Source of the DNA: Ichthyophonus hoferi
Taxonomy: Eukaryota > Opisthokonta > Ichthyosporea > Ichthyophonida > Ichthyophonidae
Direction of reading: 5' to 3'
Assembly (NCBI GenBank): GCA_002751075.1
Contig: NAOQ01000171.1
Coordinates: 36,395 to 100,394 of the forward strand
Length of the DNA: 64,000 nt
The translations under genes and the position numbers were made by a program. Under the pieces are notes generated by a model. The model searched no databases. It was not told the DNA's origin and worked only from the letters and a program-made list of their open reading frames with translations. Below, one piece after another: positions 26,701 through 38,400 of this stretch (positions are counted from its first letter, which is position 1; each line of letters starts with the position of its first letter).

Positions 26701-29700
26701 CTAATCTGATCATAAGTAATGGCCTAGTGACGTAAGCTCCTCTTCACGCACATTTTCATCGTTTTGCAATTAATGTCTATCCTGGACATAGTCTCTGTTT
26801 CAGTCCTCTTGAAGCGTTCAAGTATAACCTTACATGTTCAAGTGCCCTTTATTATCATTCGTTCTCACTATTTCAATAAACATCTCTCTTTCCATTTCCC
26901 ACATCAATTTGTTTTAAGTTCATTAATACCTCCATATTACAAACAAGCTTACACCCGTACACACATATATATACCAACATACCAAATAGCTACAAACAAA
27001 GCATGTTCACACAAAAACAAGCCTACATAAAGACTAACTCTTATATGTAAAATGAAAACGAACCCTGGAGGTGATTGCATTATAGGCGTGTGGCGATCCC
27101 AAACCAATAAAGTAATTTAAAGAAGTGTTTGTTATAGGACTATAACTGGCACGTAATGTGAATCCTTTGATGTCTAAAATATCTAAAGAGTATTCTAAAG
27201 AAGGCAGTGTCTCTGTAGTGGGGCTAACATCGAAACCTTCATTCTCTTGAAAGACAAGCTGAGGTGGTTTGGGCTGAAACTGGGATGGGAGGGAGGGGGA
27301 CAATAGATATGATAGAGAAGTAGGAGTAAGGTTGATTAACAGGTTAAATAATTACATGGTTGCACAGCTAGTATAAAGCATGAGAAATAATGACAGATGG
27401 AGAGAGTAGATAAGGAGGAGTGAGCAAATTTGAAAGAAACTTAGATTGAATAAATGAACTAGCAAGCACATCATGGAATTTTTATATACGGATAAGTCGT
27501 TTGATAAGAAAACAAAATAAATAAATAACAGAAAAGAAACACAAGAGAAATGGTTTTGCAAAATGATTGAGAAAAAAAAAGGCAATATACATACAAAAAA
27601 GAGAGAACAAAAGAAGGAAAGAAAATAAAGTAGATAAAGAGGCAATTGGGGAGAGCGAGACCAAATAGCAAGCATACAACCCACAAATATATGGATCAAC
27701 GGAAAAGAGAGAGAGAAGAGATGGCGCGGCACACCGAACAAGGGGAAAGTAAAAAGATAGAAGAAAGATAAAGCTCAAAAGAGTACTATTTTTAATAAAA
27801 GACAGATCATATATAATTGATTAGATTATACATATCCTGTGTCAAACTAACCTAGAACTAAAAAGTGATACATATTATTGTTTAGAAAGAGAGAATGTTT
27901 GGGCAAGAGAAAAAACTGGTTGAATCAATAAATAATCAAATAATTAATGTAGCAGGAAAAAAGCCTATACTTAAACTTAATAGAAAAAAGATAGAAATAA
28001 ATAGGTTCATTACAGAGCTCCACCAGTCTCTTTGAGTGCTGCTGTATGGGTTTTGCACGTAAATGTTAGCCCTCATAACATGGGTGTCGTAAGGGAAATC
28101 ATGCATGTCCAACCGATTTAATCGCACACGGATCTCTTTCCTTTCTACCCACTGGACAAAACAGTTATCAATACTATGACAGTCGATATAGGGCATAAGA
28201 GGTTGAAGATTGCCTTTACACTCCTCTTCACTACTGCAGCATCCTAGATCCTGGTAGGGTAGAAGGGGAGTGGATAAAAAATAATGAGAATGTCAAAAGA
28301 GAAGGAGGGAAAGAAGATTGGAAAGAAACATTAATAATTGAATCAAGTGAAATGAAAGTATAATAATATACATAAAATAAAGAAAGATATCCAGTTGAAG
28401 AATTAAAAGAAAATTGCCGAGTACATGCACAAAATAAGGAGACTACAAATAGGGCAATTTTTTTTAAAAAAATTTCCAAAGATATTATGAGGGAGATGAA
28501 AAAGGAGAGACAATAATAAAGAAATACTTACGAGATTAATGATAGGAGAAAAAGAAGAAAAAGTCAGGAAGAGAAAATAAATAAATAGAAGACAGTAGAT
28601 CCAGGGAGAGCATGGGAGAGATAAAAAACCAAATCAATGGAAAGGAAGGGGAGTATTCAAGTATAATGGATGAATGTGTAGGTTGGTTTCATACAGTTGT
28701 TTGTATATGCGGTCAAAATAATAAATCATTTTAGTGCGCTATGCTATAAATATTTTAAATATACACTATTTTCCAAGGTAATATTGCTCTATTTCTTTAG
28801 CACTTTTTCCTCTCTCCAAGTTAATATTTTTCCGCTGTCGCCATATCCTCTATTTTTTTCCTTTTATTTTTCCCATGAAATCACAATTGCAGTCTAAATT
28901 CTATTATATTTCTTTTCATACATTTATATAAGCATGCCAGGCTATAGTAGTGCCCCATTCCTAACTTATTTGTTTTTTCTCCACCTGTCTAGAAACCTGG
29001 TGTCAATTTCTATCTCCTTTGTACACCTATTTATCACTACCCCAACATCTTACCTGCTCAGTATCGTCCTGTATTTGGGTTTGCTGATCAGTGCACAGGG
29101 GGGGAACAGTGTAAATCATGTGGTCTTCCGATATGATATTATCCTGCAGGACCTCTAAGGGCTGGGTATCCCCACGAGTGCTAATGAAAGGATCAACTCT
29201 TATCTTAGGTTTCCACACCTGATTGTAATGATGAGTCAGGTAATAATGGTGAGATATGGAATATGTGATGGCAATAAAAAAGAAAGAATAGACAGGAGAG
29301 TTAAGATAGGTGTAATGAGAGAAAATCGATAAATCAAGAGGACAAATAAGAGAAGAGAGAATCAGGAAGTAAACCAAGAAATAAAAGGAAGATAATAAAA
29401 ATAAGTAATTTGATAATCGACACTACATTGAAAATACCAGTATGATGGCTATGCGTATTTTTGCGTATTATTACCTACCTTGTACATTCGGAAAATGTAC
29501 TATAAGTATGTGGATGCATTTATGCGCTGTATGGATGTATATGATGGCTGTATAGTATATCTTATATCTAGGCGTTCAATATACGCCCAAAAAGATGCGA
29601 ATATATATATGAACACAAATGCGCCGTGAATATTATTTAATCAAAACAAATGACTCGTTCTAATCAAAAGAAAATGAAAAGTAAAAAAGCATGTAGGAGT

Positions 29701-32700
29701 TGGCTTGTATATGTGGGTGTATGTGTGCCTAAATGTAATTAGTTATGCTTTTCTTTATTTTTATATTTTAATTCAAATTCATCATAAAAAACAAATACCA
29801 AGATGCCTCATACCACTGATGGATCCTGTAAAGTGGTACCAAAAATTCGATTATCTTTCCAACGGAGAGCGTATGTAACAGCAAGAAACAACGAGTTGTC
29901 CTAAGTAGGTATTTGCGTGGTATTAAATAAATGTAGGTATCTACACATTTAATATCATTGGTATGTATGATAACAATGCATATACGTATATACATATACT
30001 TATATTTCAGGAAGAAGATTCTTATATAGAAAAACGCACACATAAAATAATGAATTTAGCAAGAAAGTTGTGAGGTAAAATGCCTGATTGAATATTCATA
30101 ACTCAGATTCAATAAAAACATTAGAATAAATGCAAATATACTCACTGACAGACTTAACTTAGACAGATAAAAAAGATAAGGGAGTAGAAGATTTATTTAT
30201 TTGTATTGGTTTAAGTGTCATTGTAAGTCTAATTACCATGAGAATAGCAACCAGATCACTTCTATACTTCCCCTAAACCATTTATCATCATTAAGAACAT
30301 AGCTAAAGAACTAGGTGTACTAAAAATGGACATGATAACAATTGGATACAGGTATAAGATAGTGAGAAAAAAAAACAGAAGTGTGATTATAGGGACGCTT
30401 ATACAATAATGGTGATAATCAGATAAGCAATGTAAGGATGGATGGAAAGATCATAAAGCTGGAGGGGTCTCTATTAAAATAATTTAATAATTTGATTGAA
30501 ATAAAGGGAGTGAGTTAGCGATTGTATTGAATAAGCGGTATATATATATGGCAGTGGGTGAAGAATTGAGGGAAAGGTCACATGCCATATGTGTATATGT
30601 TGGCATATGTGCCCGTAAAGAAATGATCACCTACACAGAGAGAAAGAAAACGAGCGTTGTGTATGTAAACACACGATGGTAATAAGTGGCTAATTAAAAT
30701 GAAAATGAAAATGTACAGTGAGGAAATAGAGATATCCAAAAGAGAAAAGAGCAAAGCAAAACAAAGAGAAAATAAAATGTAAGACATGCAATTAATGAAA
30801 AGTAAGGAAACGAAGGATAGCTTTACCGGTACGTCGAATTCCATTCTATTGATCATAAGATTTATGATCTCAATGGTCAATGGGATAGTGCAGTTGTTGG
30901 GATATTTGCAGGGTCCCTTAAAATGACGAGGCCAGGGTGGGATGACAGATAAAGCCTGTATATGCATGCATGTATAAAAAGAAAGAGAAGGTATATAGTA
31001 TAGGAGAGGGAGCAATGAAATGTAAAATAAAGAAGAAGGAATAATCTGTGTATAAGAAAATATTTCAAGGACTTGATAAGGACATACATAAAGAGAGTAA
31101 TAAAAAGACAATAAGCCATAATGTGTTATAAAAATAACTAGTGATTTTCTGATAAAATACATAATTTTATAGGCTAGGAATATATATAGTTAATTCATGC
31201 CAGTTTCCTGTGTTCGAAAATATAGTACTATTATTTCACAATTTGATTTTGTTAACTTCAATACTTGTTTTTATAATGAAATACATGATATCAATGACTA
31301 TTTATTATTTTTTCGCCAAATACCATCTTCATGAAATGTGTATCAAACTATGAACAAGAACTAGATGCATGGTTTTATTGTCAAACTATGCAGACATAAT
31401 GGTTATAAGAGATAGGCAATAATATTCTTCAGTTATGTATTAGTCACATAAATATTTTTGGTTATTTTACAGCCCGTTCAAATGTCCAGACTCTCAATCC
31501 TATATGCAGATCCACATTTTAAACTGAGACACCAATTGTATTTATTACCTTAGCGCTTTATTAAGTTAAATGAATCATATCAGATCTTACGAGTTACAAT
31601 TAAAATATTATTAGATAGAGAAATGTACTATTTTTTATGATTACATAATTATCAATTTTTAAATGGTAAAATAGAGGAGAAGAGATTCCATATTTAAAAT
31701 TTTGAACATATAGTGCAGTATCATAGCAAGTGAAAGTTTATCTATGAGTACAAACGTTTACATGTATGTGCTTGTATATTAGGGAGACAAACATCTTCGT
31801 AGCAAGTAGCCAGATCTGCCCCATCCCAGAAGTAATTGGCGTCATGGCAGAAGGAAGGCCTGGAAAAGGTGTGTAAATCTTTAGGGTTAAAACATAATTA
31901 AGTGTTGCATAAGTTCTTGATCTATAACGATAGGATAAAAAATATAATCCAATCCATTGTGAGGCTGTCCTATTTCACCTAAACCATATAGTATGCTTTG
32001 TTTTTAGTTTTTTGAATAATGAAAATGATGGTAAGGGTTATTATATCTATTTAGAAATCCACGCTCAAGCTAATGCTAATATGCCATTTCTAAGTATCCA
32101 ACTAACACATTGGCTACATGTACATGCCGAGCGGCAGCGCAATAATTCACATGCATATGCATAATAATGCATATTACTTATATATATATAGATAATTTTC
32201 ATTAATAAAATGCACAAATGCACTTGCACGGAAAATACAATAACATATTTAGCTGTTGATATGTGTAGTCCTCCAACATAGAAATCACCTGCATAAATGC
32301 TGAAAGTTTTAATACTTTCATAAACTGTAATAAGTGTGACAGAGAAAGAAAGAAAAAGGTGGCTGATATGTGATAGAAATAGACAAAGTAAAAGGAAAAC
32401 ATAACTAAACAAACGCAAAGTGAAGTATGGCCTGTGTAGTAAAAATGAGAAAGAGAGGAGAAAGGTGGGGAGGAAGGAGGAGGAGGTACAGAAGAACAAT
32501 ATCTTGGCAAAAAAAAAAAGACGCAGCAGAATACAAAATACACTCCAAGTACGGCGTGAACGTAAATACTGAAACGCTTTGTGGGAAAAAGAAGTAAAAG
32601 AGATTTGTCGTGAAAGAGCAAAATAAGAAGTAGGTAGGCAGTTGGGAATCTACATACAAGCTGGTCCACTCATTTGCCTGCATGCGTACAGTAGGAAACA

Positions 32701-33818
32701 TGCAGTAATAGTCGAGTAAGCCAGTAGCATTGGCTGCATAATTGAGTGCTCTGTCATCACTGCAGGCCCCTTGAATGTCTGGGTCATACGGCCTTGGAGG
32801 TCGCACTGCTGCTTGTGCAGTTCTGCGGTCCTCTGTAAACGTAGTAAATAGAGGAAAACAAAAAAAAGAGGTGTATTAAGTGGAAATACTTCGATCATGG
32901 TGTGTAAATTGAACGGAGTTTACATATTGCGGGGTATATGCAGGTTTGAAAAATAAAACAATGTGGGGTATGATTAGGTATATAGTAGGAGAGCGTATAT
33001 TTATTATAATATGCAAAAGAGAGTGGATTGACAAATATATCATGCTGCAGGAGGGCGATCATAGAGTGGAAGGGTTCTTTAAAAACATTTATATAGATCT
33101 ATCGGTATGCATATGTTGGCTATTTTACTTTGTTTTTTCCCAATAACAGTCAAGCATATAGACACATTCATATGTACACATAATGATTACATCTATTTTT
33201 AGATACATATGAATGAATTGAGTACACATCAAATAATGTACAATAGGAAAGAATAAAAAAGCACGTGTTTGTAGATTTTCGTCTTTGCAACATCTTTAAC
33301 AGATACCAATCTTACCACAACAATATATTCTACCCAATTTAAGCAATATTAACATACAAGAAATAAGTTACAATTATTCATATATAATTTGAAAACTGTA
33401 CTTAAGCTACTCATAGAGTAGACATTATGTTACTGTCATACACAAGGCAAACATATCATTCTACATTCATGCATCCAGACCAGACAAACACAAGAAAATT
33501 TTTTCAATCCAAATATATTACGCAGGTAAATGCCGCTGCTCAAGCAAATATATAAACTTTCCCTCCGATAGCAACCCACGAGCTTTCGATCTTTCATATA
33601 ATAAGGTGCAAGTAAGCCTCCAAAAAATATCGGTCTACCTATTAGAAGCACTCACCTAAAAACGAGACGATGCTACCCACCGCATTTAACTTTCCCTTTC
33701 TTACATTTCTGTGCTCTATTGAATGGGAAGACTCAGAAAGACCGCACACGAGACCCATAAAAAACACAATTATTAACACTGTGGATGATCCCAGTATTGT
33801 ATTTAGAAGCTGTGGCAT
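23705..33818 (-). CDS. Pentameric ligand-gated ion channel (GlyR/GABA-A-like pore), about 642 aa, 11 exons
   Basis: Exons: 33818-33656, 32832-32658, 31859-31793, 30916-30827, 29218-29054, 28250-28014, 27279-27039, 26277-26050, 25424-25268, 24581-24386, 23914-23705. All phases agree (643 codons with stop). Exons 7 and 8 could instead join at 27064/26299 (641 aa). Residues 1-30 look like a signal peptide. Residues 55-250 are Cys-rich. An extracellular FPYD motif lies at 272-275. M1 is about 392-412; M2 starts at R426 and reads like the GlyR pore (R at 0', G at 2', L at 9'). M3 is about 456-479 (IDILG...EALISY), and M4 follows MDKF at 501-504. A further hydrophobic span at 529-552 precedes a basic Ser-rich tail. 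This should be a plasma-membrane receptor channel; ligand and ion selectivity are unknown. Neither classical Cys-loop cysteine is at its usual spacing around FPYD. Confidence 0.83.
24700..24800. repeat. Short AGTATG-type minisatellite in an intron
   Basis: Imperfect repeats of 'atagtatg' and 'gtagtatgatagta' lie in the channel intron between exons 9 and 10. Units vary in length. Confidence 0.6.
25236..25258 (+). repeat. Interstitial telomere-like TTAGGG tract
   Basis: A TAGGG word is followed by TTTAGGG, TTAGGG and a degenerate TTAGAG. In the channel transcript (minus strand) it reads as CCCTAA units beginning within the first dozen bases of the intron after exon 9. Confidence 0.7.
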
Positions 33819-34980
33819 TTTCGAAATATATGTAAGCAAACCAACAAAATTTAATATTTATATGTATATATATATGTTACCGTATTTAAAAAATGAAAGA
33901 CTCCTAATACGGTTTTTCCACCATACAGATGAATTTGTAGGACATACACATAATTTACACCCAGTCTAATACATCTATAGTTGCGGCACCTAATAGCGCC
34001 TATGTACAAAGGTAAATTATATGCTAGTGAATGATAAAAAGATGGCTTTTGCATTCCTCGTTCTGTATTTTTATTGGATTATTATAATAGTCCTAAAAAT
34101 TTCTAACTCGATTTTGTGATATTGAGCGAATACAATAGAGCTAGTTTTTATGGCCAATAGTAAAATGAAAATAAATAATCAACAAAAGGATAAATTTAGC
34201 CAATCAAAGAAACATTTGATGGTTTGATGTGAGCGACACAAACCTAGACTTATTTATATTCTAAATATCTGAAAGTTGTGTAGAATACAATAAATCACAT
34301 CCGCAGTCTAAAAATGAAAGTTTCCATTTTACATAAAAATATGAAGGAACCCTATGTTCACAGTAAAACCCATTTAATGTCATAAATCTAATCTTTGGGT
34401 GATTGATACGTCAGTATGATAACACACAATCACAAAAAAACATTTGTTAATAAGCAAATCTCTCTCAGATAATATATACCATATGTAATTGTCGAGACAA
34501 CTGACGCGATATGAGACGATATACTTTTTGGGAGAACCAAGCACAAAAAATTTCCGATATTTTTGAGCAAGGTACTTCTAACCCTATTCATAATTCAATA
34601 TAATATTGATCTAATCCAAGATCGAGTATTACATATATATGCTCCAATTATGCCATTGCTTTTCATATATAATTATCTGCATAATAAACCAGAAATGTAA
34701 AAAAACACAGTCTCACTTGAAATTTGTAACACATCATCTACTCATCTACCTGGTTATTACACAGGCAAACCCCTATCTACCACTTCCGCATAATTCAGAG
34801 CCTATACAAGTATAGTATCCATTTTCAAAAAATATAGAGAATAAAGGCAATGACTGACAAGTTGTACTCGGATTCCTTTTCTTATGAAGGTTTTCCTTGA
34901 TTATAATCCTTCTTCCTTTGTGAGGTTAGCTTGAACCTTTATTTCAGTAAAGGTGGTTGTTTCACTTGGACTGTAAAATG
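33819..34980. other. Spacer between channel and RRM genes
   Basis: AT-rich sequence upstream of the channel start codon. No coding exon was recognised. It should contain the channel promoter, but no specific element stands out. Confidence 0.4.
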
Positions 34981-34989
34981 GTGACCAGA

Positions 34990-35275
34990 AGCATGCACAT
35001 TACACATGATAATGAATATAACTACCTATACAGTATAGATCAGGAAAAGTGTGGTCATTATTACTAAATCTGACAGCATTAATTAGTTATGTTCATTATA
35101 CTCTATTTTATGGGAATAAATGCCTCTGTGACAGGTCCAACACGTAACTATGCAGTGAGACTATAAAAAAAGTGTTTGTTTTCATTTTAATTCTTTACTT
35201 GCAATTATCGGCCATTGTCCAAAATAGATTATATTAATAACTAAAGCACAGATCGACTTTAACAAATTATTTATA
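34990..35275 (+). repeat. Repeat family C, copy 1
   Basis: The diagnostic order is 'gacaggtccaacacgt', 'gtttgttttcatttt', 'tttacttgcaattatcgg', 'ccattgtccaaaatag' and 'gatcgactttaac'. The same series recurs at 35960, 37420, 38020 and 57820. This copy lies just 3' of the RRM gene. Confidence 0.65.
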
Positions 35276-35478
35276 TAATCCAATGACTATGGTAGACAAC
35301 AAACAAGAAAGCCTAATATTTTAAAAAGTACTACTAATTATTTATGTATTTTAAAAGATTCATTTACATGATTTGAATCCAGTCAGAATCGTGTTACTCC
35401 AAGTCCACCAAGGCTTTGCCAATTATAAAGTAACTAGATAGCCATTTTATGTAAAATTATATTTTACCTTAATTCTTA

Positions 35479-38400
35479 TTAAAGTCTAAGTTTGCCTCTC
35501 TTTTCCTTTGGATGATTGAAAATATGGACAGGTTTGCCTTTAGGTTTTGGATTCGGTCCAGCATAGTCAACAAAGATAGATTGGTTGTCCACCAGTGCAC
35601 CATTGAGGGCTTCCAGAGCAGCACTAGCAATATCTATGTTCGAAAATTCAACAATTGCCATATTGTCGTATCCACCGGTTTTTAGTGCTTGGGAAGTATA
35701 ATCTACTTTAATTGGAGTAAACTCAGAAAAGAGATCCTTGACATTTTTCTCGCTGGCACTATTGGGAAGCCTTCGGACACGAAGACGAATGTCAACACGT
35801 TTATTATGAATGATTTTCAGGCCAAGTTCATGCTTATCAATTATATATCCATCCATCTTTTCAATCGATAGCTTGGCCATAAATGAGTTAAAAAATTCAA
35901 CCACACTATGACTGTAAGAAAAATATAGCTGTTAGTAAATTGTACATAATATTACTGTTATATGACATGTGGTCATTAAATATAACCCAGGGGTAGAATA
36001 GTATTGGTATGGTCAAATATAGCTATATATACAACACACATCAAAAGGGTTAGAATTATAATTAATTAATACTAGGTTCCTGTTCACTTAATATAAGGTA
36101 TTGGTATATTATATCTTGTGACTATATAGATCTGTATATGCGACAGGACCAATACACTTGATTTTGTAATAAAACTAAAATATTGTTTGCTTTCATTTTA
36201 TTGTTTTGTTTAAAATTATTGACCGTGATCAAAGATGAATACATCAAAATCTACAACACATGTTGAACTCAACAAATACTACTACCAATAATAGTTATAT
36301 GTATACTAAAAAATATGAGATATATATAGGCCAGTTAATACTAGATATGCATGATAACGCTTAAAAAAGAAGCATTGACTTGGATGGAAGAGGAGACTAT
36401 GGGCAATACTATTGTGGTCGTAGCGCCAGTATAAAGTAAAGTACTTTCAATAAAAAAAGAGTAAAAAATATAACATGAAAGATCATTGTAAGATGATAGT
36501 AAAGACCATGGACAGCATATAGTTGAAAAGAGAGATGATGTGAGAATAGAAACAGGAAGAGAATAACATGAGTATATATATATTTATGCAGATGTTAATA
36601 TAGATGATACGTACAGAGAGAAAAAGAGCAGAAATAGCGCAGAGACAGAAATGATTACATACTCGCGCTTTTTACTAAACTTAACGCTGACAACGGAAAG
36701 ACCATTCCTTTCTAGAAGGTCCCGTAGTTGAAACTCGGTAAACCTCGGGTGAACACCAGTTAGACGCACATGGGAGCACTCTTTATCCTTTACTGCAACT
36801 CTTTTAATCATATTAGCAGCTACATTCTTTACAAAAGGTAGTTCTGTTTTCTTTGCCAGAGTCTGATTAGTTTAAGCAATAGATTAGTTAATGATTCTGT
36901 GCCCAAAGGTCATTTGAAAGTAAACAGGATGGGAAATGATGAAATATATCGTTAGAAAATCCAACATCTTTCTTGGAACGGGTTGAATCTAACATTAACA
37001 TCAATACAACCTTAATAGTTAATAATCAACCATATTGCATGCCAAAAGGGGCTGATAACCCTTTCCGTGTTAGACAGTTGTGCGCAAGGTTCTTTATAAG
37101 CATACTGGTAGTTTATCATCAAGAAACATTAAGATTATATTCATGTTAGGTCCAACCAGTCTGAATAAAGATGTTAAACTTTCTAACAAATATAAGCCCT
37201 GAATTACTATATTTTCATACCTACTATTGTACATACATACATACTATTATACTGTGATACGCATATTATCATTATCTCATACATACCAATATTGTTATCT
37301 ACTTTTCTTTCCATTCTTATAATTGACCAATTTTTTTTTACTTTACGAAATGCAAACAGTGATTTTACAATGAAAAAATTGCATTAGCTATAATCATATG
37401 GGAATTGGTAAACTAGTTTAAAGAGGGTATTTATCTCAAGTATAACTACATATATAACATAGATCAGCATAGGCCGAGTCATAATTAGCTAATGCTAGGG
37501 TGCTAATTAACGTATATACATTATATTAGCATATCTACGACAGGCCCAACACATATTTATACAGTAAAACTAAATATATATTTTCTGTTCTTATTTTTAT
37601 TTTTTACTTGCAATTTCCGACTGTCATCCAAGATGGATGAAACAATAGTTACAGCACAAGTTGATCTTAACCCCCCATTCCTTTATATATATATATATGT
37701 ACTAAAATATTTATTGAAAGTGTTACAATAAATCCAATTATCACATTTCCACAAAGTACCAATAATATAAACATTATGGAATACAATTTAAAGAAACAGG
37801 AGTATTCAAATAAGATGAAAACAATATGTACCTACCTTAGATACGGTTTTATTGGTAGCACTTACTATGGCTATAGGTGTGTTAGTTATAGTAATGGTGG
37901 TGGTAGTGGTGTCTGTGGGTTTAGTTACACCCTTGCCTTTGGGTGTATTATTGGCAGCCTCCTTCTTTTCAGACTCTGTATAGTAATAGGAATGTAAGGA
38001 ACACTCTGATAAGGTTATTATTGTTAAGTATAGCTACTTACAAAACATAGGTAAAGCATGGTTAAATTTTGATTTATTAATTAACTGAGTAATGGCAACA
38101 CATTAAAAACTTTGTTGAGCCGATCAATTAATAATTAGGTTATCCAACAGTCGGTAGATTGTATGTTACATTTAAAAACCATAAGTGTTCTGTCAGCAAC
38201 AGGACATGTCCTTTTGTTATTTTCCACGGTACTAGATAAACCCTGTTTATCTTTATACAATTTTCTACTTTTAATTGTCGGTTGCCATCCAAAATAAGGA
38301 AGAAAATACTCACACAGGTTACAATTGATTATACTTGTATACAAGGGAACGTACTAGTGTACGTAAAATAAAGCTATCTATGACAATTAAGATTTAAATA

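Noticed and set aside
27352-27778. Three overlapping hydrophobic open frames on the minus strand
   Set aside because: They translate a pyrimidine-rich intron of the channel gene; the Phe/Leu/Ser-only composition in all frames shows they are by-products of CT-rich DNA.
30578-31162. 194-codon minus-strand open frame
   Set aside because: Only the short stretch 30827-30916 (GPCKYPNNC...) is a real channel exon; the rest is intron, and part of it is in the wrong frame.
32065-32669. Hydrophobic minus-strand open frames of 144 and 155 codons
   Set aside because: Intron sequence 3' of channel exon 2, CT-rich, with no splice support.
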